Of a stretch of DNA of 64,000 nucleotides, positions 43,616 through 52,213 are shown one piece after another (within the stretch, counting starts at the first letter, position 1; the number at the start of each line of letters is the position of its first letter). A program made the position numbers and the translations under genes. The notes beneath the pieces were generated by a model, which was given only the letters and a program-made list of their open reading frames with translations, was not told the origin of the DNA and searched no databases. Location: positions 1 through 64,000 of the forward strand of contig NZ_QHKM01000004.1 in the NCBI RefSeq assembly GCF_003258365.1, in the 5' to 3' direction. The DNA comes from Hymenobacter edaphi (GTDB taxonomy: Bacteria; Bacteroidota; Bacteroidia; Cytophagales; Hymenobacteraceae).

Positions 43616-44743
43616 ATGACCTTTATCAACCCCAAAATCACGCCCATCTACCAAAGCTCGGTTTTCAAGTTTGAGGACCTGAACGAGCTGGATGCGTACT
43701 TCGCCGACACCAGCAGCCGCTACCTCTACTCGCGCAACGGCAACCCCAACTCCGACGAGCTGGCCGACGCCGTGAATCAGCTGGAAGGCGGCGCGGGCGC
43801 CGTGGCTACCTCCTCGGGCATGGCCACCATCTTCGCCGCTATTCTGGCCTACTGCCAGGCCGGCGACCATGTGCTGTGCGCGGCCGACATCTACGGCGGC
43901 TCGGCGGCCCTGCTCAACACCGAGCTGAGCCGCATGGGCATTGCGGTAACCTACGTGCCCTTCGAGCAGCTCTACGAGCTGGCGCCGCTATGCCGGCCCA
44001 CTACCCGCCTGCTGCTGGCCGAAACCATGAGCAACCCGCTGCTGCGCGTGGCCGACCTCGGCCGTCTCGCCGCGCACTGCCACGCGCTGGGCCTGAAGCT
44101 GGTGGTCGACAACACCTTCGCCTCGCCCATGCTGACCCGGCCCCTGCAGCTCGGCGCCGACATCAGCCTGCACAGCGTGACCAAGTACATTGCCGGCCAC
44201 AGCGACGTAACGGCCGGCGTAACCGTGGCCGCCGACGCCGAAGTGGCGGCCCGGCTCAAGCAAATCGGGGTGCTGTACGGCCTCACGCTGAGCCCGATGG
44301 AAAGCTGGCTGGCCGTGCGCGGCCTCAAGACGCTGCGCCTGCGCATGCGGGAACACAGCCACAACGCCCTGGCCGTGGCCACCATGCTGGCCGCGCACCC
44401 CGCCGTGCGGGAGGTGTATTACCCCGGTCTGCCTACACACGCCCAGCACGCACTAGCGGCCGAGCAGGGCGGTGGGCTGTTTGGCGGCATGCTCTCCTGC
44501 AAGCTGGCCGACGACCGGGAAGTGGTCAGCAACTTCATGCGCCGCACCGAGCGGTTCCCCTTCGCGCCTTCCCTGGCGGGCGTCGATTCGTCGCTGTCGT
44601 ACCCGCTGGGCACTTCGCACCGGGCGCTGACCGCGGAGCAGCAGCAGGATTTGGGCATTACCACCGGGCTGGTGCGGCTGTCGGTGGGCATCGAGCCGGT
44701 GGAAGAGCTGCTGGCGGACCTGCGGCAGGCGCTGGAAAGCTAA
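43616..44743 (+). CDS. Cys/Met-metabolism PLP enzyme (gamma family)
   Basis: This 375-residue protein belongs to the cystathionine gamma-synthase/gamma-lyase family: TPIYQSSVFKFEDL, YLYSRNGNPNSDELADAVNQ, GGAGAVATSSGMATIFAAIL (PLP phosphate contacts), VVDNTFASP (PLP Asp) and HSVTKYIAGHSDVTAG (Schiff-base Lys). Possible reactions are cystathionine gamma-synthase, methionine gamma-lyase or O-acetylhomoserine sulfhydrylase; sequence alone does not separate them. The start at 43616 is preceded by TGCCTTTG, a weak promoter box. It stands alone between PerM and SdpI. Confidence 0.92.
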   Translation: MTFINPKITPIYQSSVFKFEDLNELDAYFADTSSRYLYSRNGNPNSDELADAVNQLEGGAGAVATSSGMATIFAAILAYCQAGDHVLCAADIYGGSAALLNTELSRMGIAVTYVPFEQLYELAPLCRPTTRLLLAETMSNPLLRVADLGRLAAHCHALGLKLVVDNTFASPMLTRPLQLGADISLHSVTKYIAGHSDVTAGVTVAADAEVAARLKQIGVLYGLTLSPMESWLAVRGLKTLRLRMREHSHNALAVATMLAAHPAVREVYYPGLPTHAQHALAAEQGGGLFGGMLSCKLADDREVVSNFMRRTERFPFAPSLAGVDSSLSYPLGTSHRALTAEQQQDLGITTGLVRLSVGIEPVEELLADLRQALES

Positions 44744-44782
44744 CTTGCCGGAAGCGTAATTGCCACGTCAATTTTGCCGCTG

Positions 44783-45175
44783 ATGGACAAGGAAAGCGTA
44801 GCCACCGGTATTGCCCTGATAGTCGTGTGCGGCCTCGCGCTGCTGATAAGCTGGGTAACCAAATACCGCCCGCCCAGGCAAATCAACTGGCTGTACGGCT
44901 ACCGCACGGCGCGCTCTATGCGCACGCCCGCTGCCTGGCACGAGGCCAACACTTACTTTGCCCGCTACTTCTGGCGACTGAGCCTGGGGCTGCCGGTGCT
45001 GGCCGTTGCCGTCTATTTTCTGGTCGACGGCGTCCGCGCCCTGCAGGTCGTGCTGGCCTGCTGGGTGCTGGGCCTGGTGGTGGGGGCGGTGCGCACGGAG
45101 CGCCGCCTGAACCAGCTTTTTGACGATGCTGGGCAGCTGCGCGGCGCAGAAACAAACGCGCAATCAGGGCCTTAG
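44783..45175 (+). CDS. SdpI-family membrane protein
   Basis: This 130-residue protein has three hydrophobic helices (GIALIVVCGLALLISWVTKY, YFARYFWRLSLGLPVLAVAV and ALQVVLACWVLGLVVGAVRT) and the SdpI signature NWLYGYRTARSMRTPAAWHEAN. In Bacillus, SdpI gives immunity to the SdpC toxin; most homologues elsewhere have unknown roles. The ATG at 44783 was preferred over an upstream TTG. CAATTTTG at 44768 is a weak promoter box very close to the start. Confidence 0.85.
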   Translation: MDKESVATGIALIVVCGLALLISWVTKYRPPRQINWLYGYRTARSMRTPAAWHEANTYFARYFWRLSLGLPVLAVAVYFLVDGVRALQVVLACWVLGLVVGAVRTERRLNQLFDDAGQLRGAETNAQSGP

Positions 45176-45282
45176 GCGAGGGTAGGTTTTATACTCCGTG
45201 TCGGTGCTTTTGTACTACCCGCGGGGATTTTTATACTGGTGATTGAACTTTATAAGCTGCTTAGGCCAGCTTTTAGGCCAGG

Positions 45283-46422
45283 TTACAGCATTTCGCGCAG
45301 CGCCTGCACCACCCGCCGCACGTCGGCATCGGTCATGGCGGAGCCGGAAGGCAGGCAGAGGCCGCGGGCAAAAAGGTCGGCGCTGAGGGGGCCGCCGTAC
45401 ATGGGCACGGCGGCGAAGAGCGGCTGCAGGTGCAGCGGCTTCCAGAGCGGGCGCGACTCGATGTTGCGCGTTTCCAGGTGCAGGCGCAGGTCTTCGGGCG
45501 TACGCTCGGTGTACGTGGGACGCAGCAGCAGGGTGGTAAGCCAGCGGTTGGCGCGCGTGTCCGCCGGCTCAGCGGGCCCGACCTGCACGGCTTCCAGCGG
45601 CTGGAGCAGCTCGCAGTACTGGGCATAAATCTCGCGGCGGCGCTTCACGCGGTCCTCGATGAGCTCCATCTGCCCGCGGCCGATGCCAGCCAGCAGGTTG
45701 CTCAGGCGGTAGTTGTAGCCCTGCACCGAGTGCTGGTAGTACGGGGCTGCGTCGCGGGCCTGGGTGGCCAGAAAGCGGGCCTGCCGGGCCCAGTCGCCGT
45801 TGTCGGTGAGCAGGGCGCCGCCGCCGCTGGTGGTGATGATTTTGTTGCCGTTGAACGACAGCACGCTCAGCGCCCCGAACGCGCCCAGGGGCCGGCCGTG
45901 GTAGCGCGCCCCGAGGGCTTCGGCCGCGTCTTCGAGCACCGGCACGCCGTATTCAGCGGCCACGGCCAGAATTTCCGTCAGCCGGGCCGGCATGCCGTAG
46001 AGATGCACCACGATGATGGCCTTGACCTGCTTGCCCAGGCGGCGCCGCTCGTCGAGGGCTTCGCGCAGACGCTCGGGGCAGAGGTTCCAGGTGCTGGCTT
46101 CCGAGTCGACGAAAACCGGCTCGGCGCCTACGTAGCGCACCGGGTTGGCGGTGGCCACGAAGGTGAACGAGGGTACGATAACCTCGTCGCCGGGCCCGAC
46201 GCCGAGCAGCAGCAGGCCCAGGTGAATGGCCGCCGTGCCCGAGGACAGGGCCACGGCGTATTTGGCGCCGGTGTACTGGCACAGGTCGCGCTCGAAGCCG
46301 TCGAGGTTGGGACCCACCGGCGCCACCCAGTTGTCTTCAATGGCCTTGTGCAGGTAATTCAGCTCGTGGCGGCCGAGGTGAGGCGGGGAGAGGTAGAGTC
46401 GGTCGTGGTCGTCGCTGTGCAT
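45283..46422 (-). CDS. DegT/DnrJ/EryC1/StrS aminotransferase, PglE-like
   Basis: This 379-residue PLP enzyme moves an amino group from glutamate to a 4-keto nucleotide sugar. It has the family motifs DNWVAPVGPNLDGFER, VALSSGTAAIHLGLLLLGVG, DEVIVPSFTFVATANPVRYV, VLEDAAEALGARYHGRPLG and the PLP Lys in SFNGNKIITTSGGG (Lys194). Last of three genes with a sugar transferase (PglC-like) and an acetyltransferase (PglD-like), so it most likely makes a UDP-4-amino sugar for acetylation. No 4,6-dehydratase (PglF-like) is in the window. Separated from the upstream pglD-like gene by repeat F. Confidence 0.9.
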   Translation of the reverse strand: MHSDDHDRLYLSPPHLGRHELNYLHKAIEDNWVAPVGPNLDGFERDLCQYTGAKYAVALSSGTAAIHLGLLLLGVGPGDEVIVPSFTFVATANPVRYVGAEPVFVDSEASTWNLCPERLREALDERRRLGKQVKAIIVVHLYGMPARLTEILAVAAEYGVPVLEDAAEALGARYHGRPLGAFGALSVLSFNGNKIITTSGGGALLTDNGDWARQARFLATQARDAAPYYQHSVQGYNYRLSNLLAGIGRGQMELIEDRVKRRREIYAQYCELLQPLEAVQVGPAEPADTRANRWLTTLLLRPTYTERTPEDLRLHLETRNIESRPLWKPLHLQPLFAAVPMYGGPLSADLFARGLCLPSGSAMTDADVRRVVQALREML

Positions 46423-46424
46423 TA

Positions 46425-46516
46425 TGGGTGCTTGGTGCGTAGTGCTTGGTTGTTAGTGCCTGGGGCTCAGGCCGGGCTTGCGTCAGAACGACCCAAGCAC
46501 CACTTACCAGGCGCTA
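46425..46516. repeat. Word-type inverted repeat F (GTGCTTG words)
   Basis: The left arm at 46425-46466 iterates GTGCTTGGTGCGTAGTGCTTGG; the right arm at about 46493-46516 reads CCAAGCACCACTTACCAGGC. It is more degenerate than the others. It starts at the pglE-like start codon and ends in the pglD-like stop codon. TCAGAACGAC (46483-46492) immediately precedes the right arm, exactly as in element G. Same word as element B. Confidence 0.75.
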
Positions 46517-47206
46517 ATGATATTTGATTACCTGGGCGGGTACGCCCACGGCGGTGCAGTCGGCGGGCAGGTCGCGCACGGCCACGGCGCCGGCGCCCAC
46601 GATGCAGCGGGCGCCCACGCGCACCTGGTTGATGACGGTGGCGTTGGTGCCCAGGTAGGCTTCGGTTTCCAGGTAGGCCTCGCCGCCGACGTTGGCGTGG
46701 GGCATCAGGGAGCAGAAATCCTCCAGCACCGCGTCGTGGCCGATGGTGCAGCCCAGGTTCAGCAGCACGTGGCGGCCCAGGCGGATGTCGCAGGTGAAGA
46801 TGCAGCCCTGCGTGACGATGCAGCCCGCGCCGAGCTGCACGAACTGGTAGGGCCGCAGCAGCACCGAGGGATGGACCAAAGTGGCGAAATGCAGCTGCGC
46901 ACCGCTGAGGCGGGCCACCACGGCGGCGCGTTGCCGGCTGTTGCCGATGGCTACGGCCACGAACACCGGCTCGGGGTGGGCGTTCAGCGCGTCGATGGTG
47001 CCCAGCCAAGACAGCTCGTGCACCCGGTCGTGGGGCGGGCGCTGGTCGTCGTAGAAGCCGAGCACGTTCCAGCGCAGCTCCACTTCGTTGAGCTGGCGCA
47101 CCAGCATCAGCACCTCGCGGCCCAGCCCGCCGGCCCCCACGATAACCAGGGGCCGCACGCCGGGGAACTCAGCGTCGTCGTACTCGGAGAAGAAAAGTTG
47201 GGTCAT
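46514..47206 (-). CDS. PglD-like sugar O/N-acetyltransferase
   Basis: This 230-residue left-handed beta-helix protein has a Rossmann-like N-terminal domain (RPLVIVGAGGLGREVLMLVR) and a hexapeptide-repeat domain (QLGAGCIVTQGCIFTCDIRL, then CTIGHDAVLEDFCSLMPHAN with the catalytic His) ending in VGARCIVGAGAVAVRDLPAD. PglD-type enzymes acetylate the 4-amino group of UDP-2,4-diamino sugars such as bacillosamine. The long upstream reading frame is shadow sequence; start at 47206 is five bases after the pglC-like stop, so they are one operon. Confidence 0.9.
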   Translation of the reverse strand: MTQLFFSEYDDAEFPGVRPLVIVGAGGLGREVLMLVRQLNEVELRWNVLGFYDDQRPPHDRVHELSWLGTIDALNAHPEPVFVAVAIGNSRQRAAVVARLSGAQLHFATLVHPSVLLRPYQFVQLGAGCIVTQGCIFTCDIRLGRHVLLNLGCTIGHDAVLEDFCSLMPHANVGGEAYLETEAYLGTNATVINQVRVGARCIVGAGAVAVRDLPADCTAVGVPAQVIKYH

Positions 47207-47211
47207 GGAGA

Positions 47212-47880
47212 CTACTCGGAAGAAGACGACGGCGGCGGGCTGCCGCGGAAGGCCTCGGTGGTGGCCTGGCCGGGGGCGCTGATGCCGCGGGCGCCGAGCA
47301 CGCGGGCCGCCGTCAAGGCGAGAATACGTAAATCCAGCGCAAACGACGCGTGCGCCACGTACCACAGGTCGTAGTCGAACTTCTGCTCCCAGCTGATGGC
47401 GTTGCGCCCGTTTACCTGCGCCCAGCCCGTAATGCCGGGCCGCAGCGCGTGGCGCCGGGCCTGCGCGGGCGAGTACAGCGGCAGGTACTCGACCAGCAGG
47501 GGCCGGGGCCCGACCAGGCTCAGGTCGCCGCGCAGCACGTTCCAGAGCTGGGGCAGCTCGTCGAGGGAGGTGGCGCGCAGCCCGCGGCCGAGGCGGGTGA
47601 GGCGCTGGGCATCGGGCAGCAGCTGGCCGGCGGCGTCGCGGGCCTCGGTCATGGTCTGCAGCTTGTAGAGCGTGAAAATGCGGCCGTGCAGGCCCGGCCG
47701 CGGCTGCCGAAACAGCACCCCGCGCTGCCCCGGCTGCAGCCACAGCAACAGCGCCGCCCCGGCCAGCACGGGTAGCGCCAGCAGCAGCAGCGGCAGCGCC
47801 AGCAGCACGTCGAAGGCGCGCTTGCCCCGGCGCAGGTACCAGGTGCGGGGCGGGGCAGACGGGGCAGGGGAGAAGGGCAT
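47212..47880 (-). CDS. PglC/WcaJ-like phosphoglycosyl transferase
   Basis: This 222-residue protein has a single N-terminal re-entrant/TM helix (KRAFDVLLALPLLLLALPVL) and the monotopic phosphoglycosyl transferase core: FRQPRPGLHGRIFTLYKLQT (canonical KFRTM replaced by KLQTM), SLDELPQLWNVLRGDLSLVG and PRPLLVEYLPLYSPAQARRH, including the Asp-Glu catalytic pair. It moves a sugar-1-phosphate onto undecaprenyl phosphate to start a glycan. The short length is PglC-like. It heads the pglC-D-E cluster; a 21-bp palindrome array lies upstream. Confidence 0.9.
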   Translation of the reverse strand: MPFSPAPSAPPRTWYLRRGKRAFDVLLALPLLLLALPVLAGAALLLWLQPGQRGVLFRQPRPGLHGRIFTLYKLQTMTEARDAAGQLLPDAQRLTRLGRGLRATSLDELPQLWNVLRGDLSLVGPRPLLVEYLPLYSPAQARRHALRPGITGWAQVNGRNAISWEQKFDYDLWYVAHASFALDLRILALTAARVLGARGISAPGQATTEAFRGSPPPSSSSE

Positions 47881-47924
47881 GGCAGGCCGACACAGGGCGC
47901 CGCAAGTTAGGCCGCGCGGTCCAC

Positions 47925-48176
47925 AGCCGCGAGCTTGCGGCTCACAAGCGCGAGGCTGCGGTCGGAAGGCGCAACCCTGCGGTACCGGGCCGGAAAGTTG
48001 CGCTTCTGAACCGCGAGGTTGCGGCTGTTGGCCGCGAAGTTGCCGTTCCAGGGCGCAAGGCTGCGGTTAGAAGCCGCAACCCCGCATTGGTAGACTGCGA
48101 GGTTGCGGCTCGAAACCGGGAAGTTGCGCTTCGAAGCCGCGAGGGTGCGGTGCGGAGCCACGCGGCGGCCCGGAAC
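47925..48176. repeat. Array of 12 palindromic units with a 21-bp period
   Basis: Units start every 21 bases at 47925, 47946, 47967, 47988, 48009, 48030, 48051, 48072, 48093, 48114, 48135 and 48156. Typical units are AGCCGCGAGCTTGCGGCTC and AACCGCGAGGTTGCGGCTG: each is itself a small stem (GCCGC/GCGGC) with a loop of about 6. The last unit is degenerate. It fills the gap between pglC-like (minus) and ispE (plus). All reading frames are open across it because the period is 3x7. Confidence 0.9.
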
Positions 48177-48261
48177 CGCGCGGCGGCGGCGGCGTACCGC
48201 ACGCGGGTGGTCCGCCGCTGCGGACTGGCGCGGTGGCCGCGCAGTGCCGTTCTTTGCGCCC

Positions 48262-49080
48262 ATGCTCGTCTTCCCCAACGCCAAGCTCAACCTCGGACTG
48301 CACATCACGGAGCGCCGCCCCGACGGCTTCCACACCCTCGAAACCGTGATGCTGCCGCTGCCCTGGTGCGACGCGCTGGAAGTGCTGCCGGCCGCCGAAA
48401 CCACGCTCACGCTCACCGGCCGCCCCATCCCCGGCGACCCGGCCACCAACCTCTGCCGCCGGGCCTACGAGCTGCTGCAAGCCGATTTTCCCGAGGTGCC
48501 GCCCGTGCACCTGCACCTGCACAAGGTGGTGCCCATCGGCGCGGGCCTGGGCGGGGGCTCGGCCGATGCCGCCTTCGCCCTGCGGGCCCTCAACACCGTG
48601 CTGCAGCTGCAGCTGACCGACGAGCAGCTGGAAGCCTACGCCCGCCGCCTGGGCTCCGACTGCGCCTTTTTCATCCGCAACGAGCCCGCCCTGGCCCGGG
48701 GCCGCGGCGACGAGCTGCAGCCGCTGCCCCTGCCGCAGCTGCGCGGGGCGGCCTGCAAGGTCATCTACCCCAACCTGCACATCAGCACCGCCGAGGCTTA
48801 TGCCGGCGTGACGCCCAAGGCTCCCGCCCACGAGCTGCGCGCGGCTCTGGCCGGCCCGGTGGAAAGCTGGCGCGAGACGGTGGTCAACGACTTCGAAGCC
48901 TCGCTGGCGCCGAAGTATCCGCTGCTGGGCGAGCTGAAGGCGCAGCTGTACGCGGCTGGAGCGGCCTACGCCAGCCTCTCGGGCTCGGGCTCAGCGGTGT
49001 TCGGGCTGTGGCCGGGGCTGGCGCAGCCGCCGACTATGGCGCTGCCGGCGGAGTACCTGGTGTGGGACGGGCAGCTGTAA
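48262..49080 (+). CDS. ispE: 4-diphosphocytidyl-2-C-methyl-D-erythritol kinase
   Basis: This 272-residue GHMP kinase phosphorylates CDP-methylerythritol in the MEP route to isoprenoids. It has FPNAKLNLGLHITERRPDGF, the ATP loop VPIGAGLGGGSADAAFALRA, LGSDCAFFIRNEPALARGRG and GSGSAVFGLWPG. The start at 48262 (MLVFPNAKLN) is family standard; longer upstream frames run through the palindrome array. A weak box GTTCTTTG lies about 15 bases ahead. Divergent from the pglC-like gene. Confidence 0.95.
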   Translation: MLVFPNAKLNLGLHITERRPDGFHTLETVMLPLPWCDALEVLPAAETTLTLTGRPIPGDPATNLCRRAYELLQADFPEVPPVHLHLHKVVPIGAGLGGGSADAAFALRALNTVLQLQLTDEQLEAYARRLGSDCAFFIRNEPALARGRGDELQPLPLPQLRGAACKVIYPNLHISTAEAYAGVTPKAPAHELRAALAGPVESWRETVVNDFEASLAPKYPLLGELKAQLYAAGAAYASLSGSGSAVFGLWPGLAQPPTMALPAEYLVWDGQL

Positions 49081-49207
49081 AGGCCGCCGGGCTTCCCGGC
49101 GGCTAATCGGCGGCGCAGCCGGATGACCTGCGCAAAAAAGGCATTATCCGACACCACCCAGCCCTTCACGCCTCCGGGTGACAGCCCCCGGGGTTTATTC
49201 TTTTCTT

Positions 49208-51196
49208 ATGCCTTTCCGTTTTCCGCTGCTTGTGCTGCTATTCGTTGCCTCGTCTGCCGCCCTGGCCCAAACCGAGGCCGACTACGCCCGCTACCCCACT
49301 TACACCGGCTCTGATTTGGGCCTGACCTACGCCGGCAAGCAAGCCAAGCTGCGCGTGTGGGCGCCCACGGCCGAGCAGCTCACCCTGCGCCTCTACGAGG
49401 CGGGCACCGGCGGCCTGCCCCGGGCCACGCACGCCATGCAGAAAGCCGAGGGCGGCACCTGGACCTACACCCTGCCGGCGGGCGCCACCGGCTTCTACAC
49501 CGTGCAGGCCACCATAGCCGGGCAGGCGCGGGCCGAAGTGGCCGACCCGTACGTGCACGCCGTGGGCCTGAACGGGCAGCGCGGCGCCCTGCTCGATGCC
49601 GCGGCCGCCACGCCCGCCGGGTGGGCGCAGGACCAGCGCCCGGCCCTGGCCCAGCCCACCGACGTGGTTATCGGGGAAGTGCACGTGCGCGACCTGTCGA
49701 TGAGCCCAACGGCGGGCGTGCGGCACAAAGGGAAGTTTCTGGGCTTCACCGAAACGGGCACGCGCGGTCCGCAGGGCGTCAAAACCGGCCTCGACCACCT
49801 CGCGGAGCTGGGCCTGACCCACGTACACCTGCTGCCGACCAACGACTTCGCCTCGCTCGACGAGAGCCAGCCCGGCCCGCGCTACAACTGGGGCTACGAC
49901 CCGCTGCACTACACCGTGCCCGAGGGCAGCTACGCCACCGAGGCCGCCGCGCCGGCGGCCCGCATCGTGGAGCTAAAGCAGCTGGTGCAGGCCCTGCACC
50001 GCCAGCGGCTGCGCGTGGTGCTCGACGTGGTCTACAACCACACCGCCGACGCCCGCCGCTCCAGCTTCGAGCAGCTGGTGCCCGGCTACTACTACCGCCA
50101 CACCGCCGACGGCCGCCTCTCCGACGCCGCCGCCTGCGGCAACGAAGTGGCCTCGGAGCGGCCCATGGTGCGCAAGCTCATTGTGGAATCGGTGGCGTAC
50201 TGGGCGCGGCACTACCACGTCGACGGCTTCCGCTTCGACCTGATGGGCATCCTCGACCTGGAAACCATGCGCCAAGTGCGCGCGGCCCTCGACCAGCAGG
50301 ACCCGAGCATCTTCGTCTACGGCGAGGGGTGGACGGCCGGGGCTAGTCCGCTGCCCGAAGCCCAGCGCGCCGTGAAGGCCAACGTGGCCCAGGTGCCCGG
50401 CGTGGCCGCGTTCGGCGACGAGCTGCGCGACGGGGTGAAGGGCCACTACGCCCGCCAGACCGAGCCGGGCTTTGCCAGCGGCCGGCCGGGGCTGGAGGAA
50501 AGCGTGAAATTTGGCATCGTGGGCGCCACCCGCCACCCCCAGCTCGACTACGCCCGGGTCAACTACAGCCACGCGCCTTGGGCCGCCGCGCCCAGCCAGA
50601 GCATCAACTACGTGGCCTGCCACGACGACATGGTGCTCTGGGACAAGCTGCGCGCCGCCAACCCCGGCGCCAGCGAGGAGGAGCTAATGCGCATGGACGC
50701 GCTCAGCAACGCCATTGTCTTCACTTCGCAGGGCGTGCCCTTCCTGCCCGTTGGCGACGAGTTTTTGCGCACCAAGGGCGGCGCGCACAACTCCTACAAC
50801 CTGCCCGATTCCATCAATCAAATCGACTGGGCGCGCAAAGCCCGTTACGCGCCGGTCTTCGCCTTCTACCGGGGCCTGATAGCCCTGCGCCGGGCGCACC
50901 CGGCCTTCCGGCTGCCCACGCAGGCGCTGGTGGCCCGCCACCTGGAGTTTCTGCCCGATGTGCCCGCCGGCACCATTGCCTACCGCCTGCGCGGCCACGC
51001 CGGCGGCGACAAGTGGGACAACATCGTGGTGGTGTTCAACGGCAACCGCGCCCCCGCCCGCGTGCCCGTCCCCGCCGGCCGCTACACCGTGGTCTTGCGC
51101 GGCCTCGACGTCAACGAGCAGGGCCTGGAGAAGCTGGATCAGGCGCAGCAGCCGCTAACGGTGCCGGCCAGCTCGGCGCTGATTCTGGTGCAGTAA
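49208..51196 (+). CDS. pulA: Pullulanase type I (GH13)
   Basis: This 662-residue protein has a signal peptide (MPFRFPLLVLLFVASSAALAQ), an N-terminal beta-sandwich (CBM48-like, about residues 25-130), the pullulanase signature YNWGYDPLHYTVPEG, and GH13 motifs VVLDVVYNHTAD, DGFRFDLMGILD (nucleophile Asp), VYGEGWTAG (acid Glu) and YVACHDDMVLWDKL (the His-Asp site, with Asp instead of Asn). It would debranch alpha-1,6 links in pullulan or glycogen/starch limit dextrins in the periplasm or outside. Length is normal. Followed by a shared terminator. Confidence 0.93.
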   Translation: MPFRFPLLVLLFVASSAALAQTEADYARYPTYTGSDLGLTYAGKQAKLRVWAPTAEQLTLRLYEAGTGGLPRATHAMQKAEGGTWTYTLPAGATGFYTVQATIAGQARAEVADPYVHAVGLNGQRGALLDAAAATPAGWAQDQRPALAQPTDVVIGEVHVRDLSMSPTAGVRHKGKFLGFTETGTRGPQGVKTGLDHLAELGLTHVHLLPTNDFASLDESQPGPRYNWGYDPLHYTVPEGSYATEAAAPAARIVELKQLVQALHRQRLRVVLDVVYNHTADARRSSFEQLVPGYYYRHTADGRLSDAAACGNEVASERPMVRKLIVESVAYWARHYHVDGFRFDLMGILDLETMRQVRAALDQQDPSIFVYGEGWTAGASPLPEAQRAVKANVAQVPGVAAFGDELRDGVKGHYARQTEPGFASGRPGLEESVKFGIVGATRHPQLDYARVNYSHAPWAAAPSQSINYVACHDDMVLWDKLRAANPGASEEELMRMDALSNAIVFTSQGVPFLPVGDEFLRTKGGAHNSYNLPDSINQIDWARKARYAPVFAFYRGLIALRRAHPAFRLPTQALVARHLEFLPDVPAGTIAYRLRGHAGGDKWDNIVVVFNGNRAPARVPVPAGRYTVVLRGLDVNEQGLEKLDQAQQPLTVPASSALILVQ

Positions 51197-51213
51197 AGGC
51201 AGTTACTGCTACG

Positions 51214-51261
51214 AAAAACCGCCGCGCCGGGCTTCCAAACGGGAGCCGGCGCGGCGGTTTT
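51214..51261. terminator. Bidirectional terminator between pulA and EamA gene
   Basis: AAAAACCGCCGCGCCGG pairs with CCGGCGCGGCGGTTTT around a 15-base loop, in the convergent gap. Works for both genes. Confidence 0.85.
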
Positions 51262-51277
51262 GGGTTTCGACGTAGGC

Positions 51278-52213
51278 TTACCGTTCCACCAGGCTCACGG
51301 CCTCATCCGCCGTGGGCTTGCGGCGGCGCAGCTGCCACTGGTTCAGCAGCGGGTGAATGAGTACGCTGAGCAGGATAATGAAGGTACCTGCGTAGAAGCC
51401 CAACGACAGGCGCTCCTGCCCGAAGCCGGGCACCGCCAGCCAGTACATCAGCACGGCCAGCACGATGCCGTAGACGGGCTCCAGGTTGATGGTCAGGTTC
51501 ACGGCAAAGGCCGAAAGGCGCTTCATCAGCTCCACCGAGGCCGAGAAGGCGTACACCGTGCACACGCCGGCCAGCAGCAGCAGCCACAGCCAGTCGGCGG
51601 GGGTGGGGTCGAGGCTGGGCAGCGGGCCGCCGAAGGCCGGGCGGGCAATCAGAAACACCATGATGCTCAGGCAGGCCCCGGCCATTTCGTAGAGCGTGAG
51701 GCGCAGCGGCGGGTGGTCCTTGATGAGCCGGGCATTGAGCACGCTGAAGAGGGCGCTCAGCCCCGCCGACAGAATGGCCACGCCTAGGCCCAGCAGCTGG
51801 TCGAACTCGGCCTGCGACACCAGGTACAGCCCCACCATGGCCAGCAGCCCGAGCAGGATTTCGTAGGGTTGAAACCGCTTGCGCAGCAGCAGGGGCTCGA
51901 GCAAGGAGGTCCACAGCGCCAGCGTGGCCATGCCCGCCAAACACACGCTCACCGACGAGAGCCGCGCCGCCAGGAAGAAGGTAATCCAGTGCGCGGCCAC
52001 CAGCGCGCCCACCCCCAGCAGCCGCAGGGCCTGCCCCGTGGGCACGCGCCAGGGCAGCCCGCGCAGCACCAGCAGCCCGATCAGCCCCACCGAGGCAATG
52101 AGCGTGCGGTAAAACACCAGCTCCACCGGCGGCAGCGAAATCAGCTTGCCCAGAATGGCCGTGAAGCCCCACAAAAACACAATGAAGTGGAGGCGGAGGT
52201 AGTCTTTGAGCAT
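51278..52213 (-). CDS. EamA/DMT-family transporter
   Basis: This 311-residue membrane protein has ten hydrophobic helices in two five-helix halves, the duplicated EamA layout of drug/metabolite transporters: LHFIVFLWGFTAILGKLISL, LVFYRTLIASVGLIGLLVLR and MATLALWTSLLEPLLLRKRF in the first half, NARLIKDHPPLRLTLYEMAG and LSAFAVNLTINLEPVYGIVL in the second. Substrate is unknown. Start at 52213 follows repeat G directly; the upstream in-frame extension is the repeat. It converges with pulA. Confidence 0.87.
   Translation of the reverse strand: MLKDYLRLHFIVFLWGFTAILGKLISLPPVELVFYRTLIASVGLIGLLVLRGLPWRVPTGQALRLLGVGALVAAHWITFFLAARLSSVSVCLAGMATLALWTSLLEPLLLRKRFQPYEILLGLLAMVGLYLVSQAEFDQLLGLGVAILSAGLSALFSVLNARLIKDHPPLRLTLYEMAGACLSIMVFLIARPAFGGPLPSLDPTPADWLWLLLLAGVCTVYAFSASVELMKRLSAFAVNLTINLEPVYGIVLAVLMYWLAVPGFGQERLSLGFYAGTFIILLSVLIHPLLNQWQLRRRKPTADEAVSLVER

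Noticed and set aside
44783-45175. Toxin-immunity role for the SdpI-like protein
   Set aside because: No SdpC-type toxin or SdpR-type regulator is adjacent, so only the family name is used.
45283-47880. Secondary-metabolite gene cluster
   Set aside because: Only glycan-priming genes are present; no scaffold enzymes.
47925-48176. Could the 21-bp array be a CRISPR array?
   Set aside because: Units have no unique spacers; every base is part of a 21-bp period.
47907-48263. Minus-strand frame of about 118 codons with heptapeptide repeats, upstream of pglC
   Set aside because: A 21-bp repeat leaves all frames open, so openness is not evidence of coding. Left as a possibility in the array finding, not annotated as a gene.
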